Assembly (NCBI GenBank): GCA_021816745.1
Contig: JAKAWY010000010.1
Location: forward strand, 1 to 33,255
Source: Thermoplasmata archaeon
GTDB taxonomy: Archaea; Thermoplasmatota; Thermoplasmata; Thermoplasmatales; Thermoplasmataceae
Reading direction: 5' to 3'
DNA: 33,255 nt
Part shown: positions 1 through 7,246 of the stretch, piece by piece
Layout: every line of letters starts with the position of its first letter
Numbering within the stretch: the stretch's first letter is position 1
Made by a program: the position numbers and the translations under genes
Notes under the pieces: generated by a model
Database searches by the model: none
Seen by the model: the letters and a program-made list of their open reading frames with translations, nothing else
What the model was told of the DNA's origin: nothing

Positions 1-23
1 AAATCGATGTTTCTTTTGTTCAA

Positions 24-488
24 CTATTTTTGGTTGGGATACTTTCTTATTTTGTTGCAGACCCAGTCTTCCGGCCGCGTCAAGTCCTTAATCATATCAT
101 CTTCAACAAGGGGATAGATCAGGATTTCCTCCCTTCTGTTGTGTTCCAGCAGTATCAGGCGAATCTCCTCAAAATGCTTGGGAATCCTGGAATAATCTTT
201 CTTGGCCATCTGGTTCCTGATGAGCATGAAGAGCCTCCAGAGGGCTGCATGTTCTGTTTCCATTCCGGAAATTTCCAGGTGAAGATTTGAATTTTTGAGA
301 ATTTTTGGAAATATTGAAATTTCTTCAATATAGATGTGGTTTTTCAGCGAACCCTCAACCTCGTCCAGGAGATCAAGATCCAGTTTCCCATCCTTAAGAT
401 CTTCAATAATATCCCCGAGCTTCATATTTACTACTTCGTGCTCGTTTTTAAGTGCTTTTTGAGGAGGGTTCATGATGTGAAATTCCAT
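24..488 (-). CDS. Hemerythrin-like HHE-domain protein
   Basis: Small helical protein with the hemerythrin/HHE di-iron pattern. In the longest frame (GTG at 509, 161 aa) the likely ligands are H24, H58 with E62 (HIYIEE), H87 (TEHAALW) and H123 with E127 (EHNRREE). Length and spacing fit archaeal HHE cation-binding proteins, which bind O2, NO or iron or sense them in the cytoplasm; the ligand here is unknown. I prefer the ATG at 488 (residue 8 of the longest frame) because a TATA-like box at 511-520 lies about 27 nt upstream, fitting a leaderless mRNA. ATG 473 is a further option. It lies just downstream of the TusA-like gene on the same strand but with its own promoter. Family fairly sure, role unknown. 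Confidence 0.8.
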   Translation of the reverse strand: MEFHIMNPPQKALKNEHEVVNMKLGDIIEDLKDGKLDLDLLDEVEGSLKNHIYIEEISIFPKILKNSNLHLEISGMETEHAALWRLFMLIRNQMAKKDYSRIPKHFEEIRLILLEHNRREEILIYPLVEDDMIKDLTRPEDWVCNKIRKYPNQK

Positions 489-510
489 TATAGAATAAAA
501 ATAAGGCACC

Positions 511-520
511 TTAAAATTTA
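511..520 (-). promoter_or_regulatory. TATA box of the hemerythrin-like gene
   Basis: On the minus strand this reads TAAATTTTAA, centred about 27 nt before the ATG at 488. That is the expected distance for a leaderless archaeal transcript, and it decides the start choice for that gene. Confidence 0.45.
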
Positions 521-544
521 CAAAAATTAAATCCGCTGTTCTTC

Positions 545-793
545 TTAATCCTGCATTCTCAAAAAATATAGGGACAACTCCTCTCCTTCTACCTTCATAT
601 CCCTGAGATCCATGCTGTTCTGCCTTGACAGTGATTCAAAAATTTCCTTTGAATATGGGAATTTGTCACTCATGACAATAATTTTTCCCTCCTGGCCTGG
701 ATCCAGTTGCAACTTCATTGCCTTAATGGCACTTTTAATGAACGTAAATGGGTCTCCACCGCAACTGACATACCTGTAATCTTCCTCAATCAC
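545..793 (-). CDS. Small TusA/SirA-fold-like protein
   Basis: 82-aa protein whose order of elements resembles the TusA/SirA sulfur-carrier fold: a Cys near the end of strand 1 (C11), a helix rich in Lys and Ile (FIKSAIKAMKL), a strand (GKIIVMSD), a second helix (SKEIFESLSRQ) and a final strand (ELSLYFLR). TusA proteins carry a Cys-Pro-x-Pro motif; here it reads CGGDPF, keeping the Cys and one Pro but losing the first Pro. TusA relatives move persulfide sulfur in tRNA thiolation or sulfur oxidation; which applies cannot be told. It precedes the hemerythrin-like gene on the same strand. The fold is a resemblance by eye only. Confidence 0.55.
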   Translation of the reverse strand: MIEEDYRYVSCGGDPFTFIKSAIKAMKLQLDPGQEGKIIVMSDKFPYSKEIFESLSRQNSMDLRDMKVEGEELSLYFLRMQD

Positions 794-859
794 GAGACTG
801 AATCACATATAGGTTATTCAGGTTTTTTATAAAAAAAGGTTTGTTATGGTATAAAATAA

Positions 860-1747
860 TTAGAGAAACCCGGCCTTTTGAAGTACCATAAGATCCTCTG
901 TGGTAAGCTGTTCGCCTTTCTTGAACTTCTCGAAAAGGTCATTGGCTTTTGTCTGAAGCTCACCTTCTTTCTCCTTCTTCCTGGTGGCTCTGGTCTTGGC
1001 CCTCTTTTCTCCGAGCATCTTCTCGATGTCCCTGAGTTCGATTTTAGCCTTTACAAATTCCTCATGTTCCTTCTCAGAATCCTTGCTGAACTTTATGAAC
1101 ATTTCATGGAAACCATCGGCCTTTTTCCTTGTCTCATCCAGTTCCTTAAGCCCGGTATTGATTTCATCGCCTATCTTGTTGATTTGATTGGAAAGTTCGT
1201 CTATTTCTTTTTTCATCTGCTCAAAAACTTTCTTTTTCTCGTTGGTTTCATCTGAAAGTTTCTTGATGCTGTCATTTCCCTTAATTTCAGATTCCATTCT
1301 CTCTTTTGACTTCATGATTTCATTGTTGAGTTTTCTAATCTGAAGAACGACCTTCTTTTCATCATTCTTATCCATAGGCTGGGTCTGCTGAACCTTAATA
1401 AGTTTGTCAAGTTCCCTTTCCTTTTTCTTGAGTTCCATTGGATCTACGCCGGTAGATTTGAAATTCTCACGGTTTTTTCTTAGCTCTTTCCTTATTTCAG
1501 CGTATTCCTTATAGAATTCCTCTTTTTCGTCTCTCATTTTTTGGATTGTGGCAATCAGGCTGCCTTTTTCATCAATCTTTTTCATTACGCTTTCTCTAAG
1601 AGATTTTGACTTTTGGTTCAATTTGTCTCTTTCCTCAGCATAATAGCGGCTCTCCTGTGAGAGCTCATCTCGCTTGTTGATGTGCTCGTCGGCCAAATTT
1701 CTCAAAATTTCTCTTTTCTTTTCAAAGTCAGGAAGAATCTCACTCAT
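860..1747 (-). CDS. Archaeal coiled-coil protein (COG1340-type)
   Basis: 295-aa, Lys/Glu-rich protein predicted to be almost entirely coiled coil from about residue 5 to 260. It ends in a short conserved-looking tail (LFEKFKKGEQLTTEDLMVLQ, then a few residues) typical of the archaeal COG1340 family. No catalytic motif is visible; homologues are sometimes misannotated as phosphoserine phosphatase. Function in archaea is unknown, with SMC-like scaffolding or ribosome-linked roles suggested only by analogy. It has a TATA-like element near 1783-1793 and a leader of roughly 15 nt. The ten bases ending in its ATG are identical to those at the start of the ESCRT-like operon (5423-5432). Family confident, function not. 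Confidence 0.75.
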   Translation of the reverse strand: MSEILPDFEKKREILRNLADEHINKRDELSQESRYYAEERDKLNQKSKSLRESVMKKIDEKGSLIATIQKMRDEKEEFYKEYAEIRKELRKNRENFKSTGVDPMELKKKERELDKLIKVQQTQPMDKNDEKKVVLQIRKLNNEIMKSKERMESEIKGNDSIKKLSDETNEKKKVFEQMKKEIDELSNQINKIGDEINTGLKELDETRKKADGFHEMFIKFSKDSEKEHEEFVKAKIELRDIEKMLGEKRAKTRATRKKEKEGELQTKANDLFEKFKKGEQLTTEDLMVLQKAGFL

Positions 1748-1850
1748 ATTGATCAGTCATCGCAGAGATGTAACCTTAATTTTACCTTATAATAAATAAC
1801 TTTCGTAGGTTAAAGTAAACGATAATTTATTAAGGCACTAAGTATAAATA

Positions 1851-2474
1851 TTATTGAATTTCTGAATTGATTTTCTTTATTTCAGAGACTGGATCGGCTG
1901 AGTCGTAAATGGCCCTTCCAACGATAATGTAATCAGATCCATTTTTAATGCTCTCAGCGGCACTTCCGCCCTGGGCACCAACTCCCGGGCTGAATACCTT
2001 CAGATGTTCTTTCTGTGAAGAAATTTCTTTTAAAAGAGTATAATTGTTTCCAGCAGCAATAATTCCATATGCTCCAGCACCCTTCACATCAGAAAGCAGT
2101 TCTTTCCAATGTTTGTTCAGGTGTTCTGAGGCCCCGTCATTGCTCATGGCAACCACTCCGATAGTTCTTATTCCTGTTGAAACAAGTTCTTTCAGGGAAT
2201 CACTCCCAACAAACGGGTGGCATATTATTGCATAAGGATCCTGATCGGCAATCTGTTTTGCGATTAGCTTGATAGTATTAGGTATGTCTGCCAGTTTAAA
2301 ATCGCAAATAACCTTGGAGTATGATGAAAGTTCACCAATAATGGATTTTCCAGCAGAAAGAATGGTGGGCCAGTTAATCTTGATGGCAAAAACCTGTTTA
2401 CCGATAGTTTCAGAAAGTGCAAGTAGCTTTTCTTTGTCTGTCAAATCCAGGGATGCCACTATACGACTTTCCAT
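1851..2474 (-). CDS. pyrF: Orotidine 5'-phosphate decarboxylase
   Basis: Decarboxylates OMP to UMP, the last step of de novo pyrimidine synthesis, in the cytosol. The 207-aa TIM-barrel protein shows the family hallmarks: D10 in the first strand (ASLDL), K32 (FAIKIN), the catalytic D58-x-K60-x-x-D63 motif (CDFKLADIP), H86 (IICHP), and a C-terminal phosphate-binding region with FSPGVGAQGG (161-170) and IVGRAIY (R187). Length is typical of archaeal PyrF (about 210 aa). It starts 42 nt after the ftsZ stop, with an A/T-rich TATA-like element at 2501-2510, so it may be cotranscribed with ftsZ or have its own promoter. Confidence 0.95.
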   Translation of the reverse strand: MESRIVASLDLTDKEKLLALSETIGKQVFAIKINWPTILSAGKSIIGELSSYSKVICDFKLADIPNTIKLIAKQIADQDPYAIICHPFVGSDSLKELVSTGIRTIGVVAMSNDGASEHLNKHWKELLSDVKGAGAYGIIAAGNNYTLLKEISSQKEHLKVFSPGVGAQGGSAAESIKNGSDYIIVGRAIYDSADPVSEIKKINSEIQ

Positions 2475-2516
2475 GAAACTTTAATTCCTGTTGGTATTTG
2501 AATATTTTTATTTCCA

Positions 2517-3569
2517 TCAGACGAAGGAATCTGCATCATAGTTTGAAAACAGATCCTTTCCAATACTGTCACCATTTCCGATGATGAAGTCTGACTTTAC
2601 ACCGGTGAATACCATGAACACATAGATTCCATCTGTGATGTCAGGCCTGATTTCAATTCCACCAATTATTTCGCAATCTACTCCGGAAATTTCAGTGATT
2701 TTCTTCATGGCATAGTTGTATTCTCCGAGCTCTATGTCACTTCCTATTAACCTGAGCAAACAACCGTTGGCCTTCGAAATATCCACATTAATGAAAGGAT
2801 TCTTCAATGCCTGATTAATTGAGAAATCTATTCTTCCCTCCCCTCCGGCAGACTTTCCCACCGCCATGAATGTGGATCTTGATCTTGAGAGAACCTTCTT
2901 CAAATCCTGAAAATCAATATTTATTCTTCCAGGATCATTAATGGTTCTTACCAGTCCGGTGATCTGATCCATTATGAATTTGGCAGTCATGGTGAAGTTG
3001 TCCTCGTAATTCTTCGTTTTGTCCATGCTGTCCTCCAGCCTCTGGTTAGGTATCACTATGATAACATCAGAATATTCGCTCAAGGCAGGGAGCCAGTCTT
3101 TAGCGTTGGCCATTTTTTCCTTTCCTTCGCTTTCAAAGGGAAGTGTAACCATGGAAAAAACCAGTGCCTTGTTTTCCTTGGCAAGTTTAGCTAAAACCGG
3201 GGCACTTCCTGTACCCGTTCCTCCTCCAAGAGTCGCAATTATAAAAACGATATCAGTCCCATATACCGCTTTTTTTAATGAGTCCTGGGATTCCAGGGCT
3301 GCAAGTTTTCCTACTTCCGGGTTGTTTCCTGCACCCAAACCTTTTGCTATGCTTTTACCTATGAGAATCTTTCCGTCTGCATTTACCTTTTTAAGAAGAT
3401 GTGATGCATCAGTGTTAATTGCAATTGTTCTGGCATCCCCATGATCCTGTGCCTGTATCTCAGAAAGTATGTTGGTACCGCCTCCACCACACCCAATAAT
3501 CCTGATTTTGATTTTGGCCTGGTTAGCAATTCTCTCGAGTTCTTCTGTGTTTTCCTTCATGGTAAGCAT
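2517..3569 (-). CDS. ftsZ: Cell division GTPase FtsZ (divergent)
   Basis: Tubulin-superfamily GTPase that polymerises at the division site. The 350-aa sequence has an N-terminal G-loop GCGGGGTN (27-34), NTDA (52-55), GLGAGNNPEVG (78-88), the tubulin signature GGGTGTGSAP (115-124), PFESEG (144-149) and the T7 synergy loop NIDFQD (217-222) with both catalytic aspartates. It is divergent: IATLGGG replaces the usual AGMGGG, and the segment after T7 (SRSRSTFMAVGKSAGGEG) is unusual. The C-terminal tail is short, ending NYDADSFV. ATG 3569 is favoured by a TATA-like TTAATATA about 27 nt upstream (leaderless); ATG 3560 is the alternative. It lies about 1.9 kb from the divergently oriented ESCRT-like operon. 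Confidence 0.93.
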   Translation of the reverse strand: MLTMKENTEELERIANQAKIKIRIIGCGGGGTNILSEIQAQDHGDARTIAINTDASHLLKKVNADGKILIGKSIAKGLGAGNNPEVGKLAALESQDSLKKAVYGTDIVFIIATLGGGTGTGSAPVLAKLAKENKALVFSMVTLPFESEGKEKMANAKDWLPALSEYSDVIIVIPNQRLEDSMDKTKNYEDNFTMTAKFIMDQITGLVRTINDPGRINIDFQDLKKVLSRSRSTFMAVGKSAGGEGRIDFSINQALKNPFINVDISKANGCLLRLIGSDIELGEYNYAMKKITEISGVDCEIIGGIEIRPDITDGIYVFMVFTGVKSDFIIGNGDSIGKDLFSNYDADSFV

Positions 3570-3809
3570 GACATACTATTGTCAGACGTGTATATTAACT
3601 TTTCTTTTATTTTTACATCGTATTTTCCAATTGTCAAGCATAATTACGGGACAAAGCTTATTCATTGAGATGATATGTTTAATAGGTTTTTTAGTTTGTC
3701 TTTAACCACAAATAACTTTTCAACCTTCAGATAAAAATATGACTAAACATTCTATTTAAAGAAATTTAAAGTTTAATAATTCTTAAATCAAACTCAATAA
3801 TGCATTACA
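3570..3809. other. Divergent intergenic region ftsZ / RibD-like gene
   Basis: 240 nt of A/T-rich sequence between the divergent starts. It holds the ftsZ TATA element on the minus strand and A/T-rich promoter-like elements (for example 3780-3789) for the plus-strand gene. No ORF with support and no RNA gene seen. Confidence 0.5.
3591..3600 (-). promoter_or_regulatory. TATA box of ftsZ
   Basis: The minus strand reads AGTTAATATA, centred about 27 nt before ATG 3569, which places transcription start at or next to the start codon. Confidence 0.5.
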
Positions 3810-4391
3810 GTGACTAGAAAGATAACTGTCAATTTGTACATGACTCTTGACGGATATGGTGCTTTCCCTGATTATCCGGGCTCTGACATTGAAGATCCTG
3901 AGCCAAACGATTTCTGGAAAGAGATGTGGATAAATATGTACACCAAGGCGGATACGATTATTTTTGGAAGGAGATCATATGAAGGACATGCTCAGGTACA
4001 TTCCGTAGCTAACCGGAAATCCACTGATCCTGAATACCTGTATGATTATTCACGTTTTCTTGAAAAATGCAAACTCATTGTTCTAAGCAATACCTTGAAA
4101 AAAGCGGAATGGGGGAATACTGAAATAATGACTGGAGACCTGGGTGAAATTCTGAAGAAAATAAGATCAGTACCGGGAAAGGAAATAATAATAGAGGGTG
4201 GCCCCGCACTTGTTCACGATGTTATAAAAACGGGTTTTGCGGACGAATATAGAATTTATGTCATGCCTGTGATCTACGGCAGAGGGCCCCATTACTGGGG
4301 TGCTATGGCAAAACAGGAGACGCTGAAGCTGGTCAGTGTAAAAACTCTCCCCTTTGGAGAATTGATTCTTCACTACAAATGCGTTAGATAA
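3810..4391 (+). CDS. RibD/DHFR-fold reductase family protein
   Basis: 193-aa protein of the RibD C-terminal / dihydrofolate-reductase-like family. It begins with a strand and the MTLDGYGAF segment (11-19) where the substrate binds, then TIIFGRRSYEG (49-59), LIVLSNTLKK, and the NADPH-binding IIIEGGPALVHD (124-135) typical of RibD_C, ending in YVMPVIYGRG. Such proteins reduce a pterin- or pyrimidine-like substrate with NAD(P)H; the true substrate is unknown. The start is GTG 3810, since the ATG at 3800 is in another frame and closes at once. Monocistronic, followed by hsp20 with its own promoter. Family confident, substrate not. Confidence 0.82.
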   Translation: MTRKITVNLYMTLDGYGAFPDYPGSDIEDPEPNDFWKEMWINMYTKADTIIFGRRSYEGHAQVHSVANRKSTDPEYLYDYSRFLEKCKLIVLSNTLKKAEWGNTEIMTGDLGEILKKIRSVPGKEIIIEGGPALVHDVIKTGFADEYRIYVMPVIYGRGPHYWGAMAKQETLKLVSVKTLPFGELILHYKCVR

Positions 4392-4487
4392 GTGTCCAGA
4401 GTGATTTAATCAATTTTTCATTTGCGTACACAAATAATGCGTATTTTGAAAACAAGAGAAAGATGTCCCATTCTAAACTAAACAATC

Positions 4488-4497
4488 TTTAAATAAA
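4488..4497 (+). promoter_or_regulatory. TATA box of hsp20
   Basis: TTTAAATAAA, centred about 25 nt upstream of ATG 4517, fits a leaderless transcript. No clear heat-shock repressor palindrome was found beside it. Confidence 0.55.
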
Positions 4498-4516
4498 GAG
4501 TAATTATATTGCAATC

Positions 4517-4906
4517 ATGACAACTATTTACGGTCCATTAAAATTCATGGCAGATGAATTCATGAAGAATGTTGATGAGAGATCAAAGGAAGTAATGACC
4601 TTGCTTTATCCTCCAATATCAATGTATGAATCTGAAAATCACCTGGTAATTGAAGCCGATATCCCTGGTTTTGACAAGAAACATATCAATGTCAGGGTTA
4701 ACAAAAGAACCGTGGAAATTAGCGCAACTAGGAAATCACTGGAAAAAGACAATGTCTATATCGACCAGAGACCGGATAAGATTTTCAAGACAGTCAGGCT
4801 TCCCATGGAAGCAGATGAAGATTCCCCATTCACTGCAAAATACGAGAATGGCGTCCTTACCATAAATATTCCCATTAAAGGATTTAAGTCCGTCAAAATT
4901 GAGTAA
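4517..4906 (+). CDS. hsp20: Small heat shock protein (Hsp20 / alpha-crystallin)
   Basis: ATP-independent holdase chaperone that binds unfolding proteins in large oligomers. The 129-aa protein has a short N-terminal arm (1-33) and an alpha-crystallin domain from about residue 36 (ISMYESENHLVIEADIPGF) to 120, including the diagnostic ENGVLTINIP near 109-118. The C-terminus has a V-K-I triplet that fits the IxI/V oligomerisation motif. Length is at the short end for archaeal sHsps. Leaderless promoter just upstream; T/A-rich sequence follows the stop. Confidence 0.92.
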   Translation: MTTIYGPLKFMADEFMKNVDERSKEVMTLLYPPISMYESENHLVIEADIPGFDKKHINVRVNKRTVEISATRKSLEKDNVYIDQRPDKIFKTVRLPMEADEDSPFTAKYENGVLTINIPIKGFKSVKIE

Positions 4907-4926
4907 AAAAAATAATAACACAAACA

Positions 4927-4935
4927 TATTTATAT
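4927..4935 (+). promoter_or_regulatory. TATA box of the small membrane protein gene
   Basis: TATTTATAT centred about 24 nt upstream of ATG 4955; the gene would be leaderless. Confidence 0.5.
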
Positions 4936-4954
4936 CATTAAAAGATAATACCTC

Positions 4955-5275
4955 ATGGATTTTTCCACGATACTTACAAACCCTCTGGTCATTCTGGCCT
5001 TAATCTTTGTTGATGGGCTCCTGTTTGGTCTCGGGATTAAGAAAGGTGTGTGGTCAGTAATGCTCATAGTTCTTGCTGTACTCCTGTCGGAATATATCAA
5101 TTATTCCGTGATACCCAGTGCCTCATTATCTTCCTTTGAAACAAACATCCAGAATCACATCACTTACATTGTCCAAAACTTACAAACTCTAATTCCTGGT
5201 GGAAGCACAACCTCAATCAGTGCATCTCTTATGCTTTTTGCAGTGGGATTCATCATAGGATACCTTAAAGGATAA
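4955..5275 (+). CDS. Small three-helix membrane protein, unrecognised
   Basis: 106-aa hydrophobic protein that I do not recognise. Three membrane segments can be read: residues about 9-27, 31-50 and 88-104. A polar loop of some 35 residues (SASLSSFETNIQNHITYIVQ...) lies between the second and third and is probably on the outside. The first loop holds two lysines (GIKKG), suggesting a cytoplasmic side. It has its own leaderless promoter and ends 154 nt before the ESCRT-like operon, on the same strand. A role as membrane partner of that operon is only a guess from position. Confidence 0.7.
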   Translation: MDFSTILTNPLVILALIFVDGLLFGLGIKKGVWSVMLIVLAVLLSEYINYSVIPSASLSSFETNIQNHITYIVQNLQTLIPGGSTTSISASLMLFAVGFIIGYLKG

Positions 5276-5394
5276 TTTTTAAATCTCCCTTTCTATTTTT
5301 TTAAAATCATTGTAAACTTTTAAACTGTCTGGCTGAATTTGTTTTATTGCAAAGTGGGATTGGACAGTATTTTTACACATACCACATGAAAAGC

Positions 5395-5415
5395 ATTATA
5401 TCTTGATTTATATTG
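5395..5415 (+). promoter_or_regulatory. Promoter of the ESCRT-like operon
   Basis: Two overlapping TATA-like stretches occur: ATTATATC near 5396-5403 and TTTATATTG near 5407-5415. The first lies about 30 nt before ATG 5430, so transcription would start close to the start codon. The preceding 100 nt contain no ORF. Confidence 0.45.
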
Positions 5416-5431
5416 ATTAAAAGATCAATAT
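5410..5431. promoter_or_regulatory. Perfect inverted repeat over the operon start
   Basis: ATATTGAT (5410-5417) and ATCAATAT (5424-5431) form a perfect 8-bp inverted repeat with a 6-nt spacer (TAAAAG). It overlaps the likely transcription start and the first two bases of the ATG. A further TTGAT lies at 5403-5407. This is a good place for a repressor operator; function is inferred from position and symmetry only. Confidence 0.45.
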
Positions 5432-6020
5432 GGCCCTTTTCAAGAGGAAAAAGGAAGGCGACTTGACCTCTGCTTCCCCGGAAGAATTAGACAAGATGAT
5501 TTTAGGTGCTGAAACTGACGTTTCAGTGATGGAAAAAGAAAGAGACAGAAATAAGAAAAAATTTGATGAACTATTCAAGGAAGGATCCCTGGCCACCGGT
5601 GCAAGAAGGGAAAGCATCGCACAGGAACTGGAGTTTCTTGAAAAAGATATTTCTGATGTAGACAGGAGGATGAGGAAGTACAGGAAAGCCCTGAACATCA
5701 TGAAGGAAACCAGGAGAGCGAAATCCACCAATATCGATACTGTGGACAAGATCACGGAACAGACCAGCGGTTCTGAACTGAAACAGGTTCTTGCCAGTGG
5801 AAGGGTAAAGGAGAAGTTCCAGGAAAATAAGATGAACCAGTTGCTGGATTCAATTTCTGATGTGGACTCACTGGATGAGGAGGAGGAATCTTCAAGCAAG
5901 TACCTGAAGATGTTCGAGGACATGGACAGGAACAGGGAAAAACTAGTTCCAGGAGAAGCCACAGAGGAAAAAAACAAATCAACCAATGTGGACGAAAATT
6001 CTGGAGAAAACCCGGAGTGA
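5430..6020 (+). CDS. Helical ESCRT-III-like candidate, operon gene 1
   Basis: 196-aa, highly charged helical protein opening the five-gene operon. A basic N-terminus (MALFKRKKEG), like the membrane-binding start of many ESCRT-III subunits, is followed by a long helical hairpin (about 18-50 and 58-98). A shorter helix pair (104-147), an acidic linker (148-156), a short helix (SSKYLKMFEDMDRNREK, 154-170) and a disordered acidic tail follow. This order resembles ESCRT-III/CdvB (alpha1-alpha2 hairpin, alpha3-alpha4, linker, C-terminal helix), and it sits 6 nt before a Vps4-like ATPase gene. Sequence similarity is too low to be sure by eye; an unrelated coiled-coil adaptor is the alternative. Confidence 0.75.
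   Translation: MALFKRKKEGDLTSASPEELDKMILGAETDVSVMEKERDRNKKKFDELFKEGSLATGARRESIAQELEFLEKDISDVDRRMRKYRKALNIMKETRRAKSTNIDTVDKITEQTSGSELKQVLASGRVKEKFQENKMNQLLDSISDVDSLDEEEESSSKYLKMFEDMDRNREKLVPGEATEEKNKSTNVDENSGENPE
6014..6020 (+). promoter_or_regulatory. SD site fixing the TTG start of AAA copy 1
   Basis: GGAGTGA, 6 nt before TTG 6027, overlaps the TGA stop of the preceding gene. No ATG or GTG lies at a suitable distance, so the SD decides for TTG and implies translational coupling. Confidence 0.65.
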
Positions 6021-6026
6021 TTTACT

Positions 6027-7238
6027 TTGGGTTCTGATTATCTCGCCATAGACAATATCAAGCAGGTCATTTCAGAGGATATTAGAACTGAAAAAAAGGC
6101 AGAAGATGGTGGAGATCTTGAACGGGCCATTTCACTGTGCAAGTCAATAATAGGCAATCTCAAGATAGTCAGCGAAATGGATAGCAAGTACAGTAAAAAA
6201 TACAATGATGTCATTGAAATCTGGGAAAAACGCGTCAGGGAGATGGAAAGTGGAAAAACACCACGCTCCAGGCCCAGGGGGCATCCTGCCACAGGTTCAT
6301 CAGGAAATGGTAAAGCTGCTGCAAATGATGGCCTTATTGGAAAAATGGAAGGAGAATTCAGGGCAAGAATTGAGTCGCTGATCTCAAAATCCAATATTAA
6401 ATGGTCAGAAATCGGTGGACTTGAAGAGGAAAAAGGGTCCATAATGGAGGCAGTATTCTTTGCAATCGCTTCCCCTGACGTAAATATCAACGTACCCAAG
6501 TTAAGGAATATTCTTCTGTTTGGGCCGCCAGGGACAGGAAAAACCACCATTGCAAAAGCTATAAGCTCTAATATTGACGCCACTTTTTTCAATGTGACTA
6601 TATCAGAATTATTGTCCAGATACGTGGGGGATTCAGAAAGGCTTGTCTCCAAATTATACGACACAGCCAGGGATATGTCCCCCTCTGTGGTGTTTATTGA
6701 TGAAATCGAATCCCTGGTGAGAAAAAGGGATGAAAATAAGAGTACTACATCTGTTCTTCAGCAGTTTTTGGGACAACTGGACGGATTCAGTACAGGAGAA
6801 CAGTTTGTACTTACAGTTGCAGCAACTAACATCCCATGGGAACTGGATCAGGCCATTCTATCCAGATTCGAAAAGAAAATTTACATTGGCCTGCCAGATC
6901 CGGGCACCCGTAAGAGGATACTGGAAATAAATACGAAAGATAAGGGGTATACGGTAAATGCCAATCTTTCCGGAATTGCTTCCAGAACAGAAAATTTTTC
7001 CGGGAGGGATCTGAACTTCCTTTGCTCAGACGCCATAAGAACCATGCTCAGGAGGGCAAATTCTGATCTGATTGGAAAACTTGACAGTGGTGTTTCCAAT
7101 GGATCAAAAATGAATTACAGGGTAAAGCCGCTGGAGGAAAGCGATTTCATGCAGGCCATGGAACGGACAAAACCGGCCAGTGACAGGGAAACGCTGAACC
7201 AGTATATGAAATGGAAAAGCAGGTTTGCTTCAAATTGA
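6027..7238 (+). CDS. Vps4/CdvC-like AAA ATPase with MIT-like domain (copy 1)
   Basis: 403-aa ATPase expected to form a hexamer that pulls ESCRT-III-like polymers through its pore. Residues 1-73 form a three-helix MIT-like bundle, then a Gly/Pro/Arg linker (75-100) and one AAA domain: Walker A GPPGTGKT (166-173), pore loop RYVGDS (198-203) with Tyr where most Vps4 proteins have Trp, Walker B VVFIDE (221-226), sensor 1 ATN (266-268), and NIPWELD...SRFEKKIYIGLPDP, a strongly Vps4-like stretch with arginine finger R280. The end (TKPASDRETLNQYMKWKSRF) matches the Vps4 C-terminal helix. The start is TTG 6027, supported by an SD GGAGTGA at 6014-6020, 6 nt upstream, which contains the stop of gene 1. 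Confidence 0.92.
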   Translation: MGSDYLAIDNIKQVISEDIRTEKKAEDGGDLERAISLCKSIIGNLKIVSEMDSKYSKKYNDVIEIWEKRVREMESGKTPRSRPRGHPATGSSGNGKAAANDGLIGKMEGEFRARIESLISKSNIKWSEIGGLEEEKGSIMEAVFFAIASPDVNINVPKLRNILLFGPPGTGKTTIAKAISSNIDATFFNVTISELLSRYVGDSERLVSKLYDTARDMSPSVVFIDEIESLVRKRDENKSTTSVLQQFLGQLDGFSTGEQFVLTVAATNIPWELDQAILSRFEKKIYIGLPDPGTRKRILEINTKDKGYTVNANLSGIASRTENFSGRDLNFLCSDAIRTMLRRANSDLIGKLDSGVSNGSKMNYRVKPLEESDFMQAMERTKPASDRETLNQYMKWKSRFASN

Positions 7239-7246
7239 GGTGAAAT

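Noticed and set aside
2517-3569. CetZ or tubulin-like identity instead of FtsZ
   Set aside because: The T7 loop NIDFQD, GLGAG and overall motif order fit FtsZ better, although the sequence is divergent.
5417-5986. Long minus-strand frame opposite the first ESCRT-like gene (189 codons)
   Set aside because: Ser-rich shadow of the Lys/Glu-rich gene on the other strand; the plus-strand gene has promoter, operon and SD context.
6038-6664. Minus-strand frame opposite the first AAA ATPase (208 codons)
   Set aside because: Antisense shadow of a gene with clear AAA motifs.
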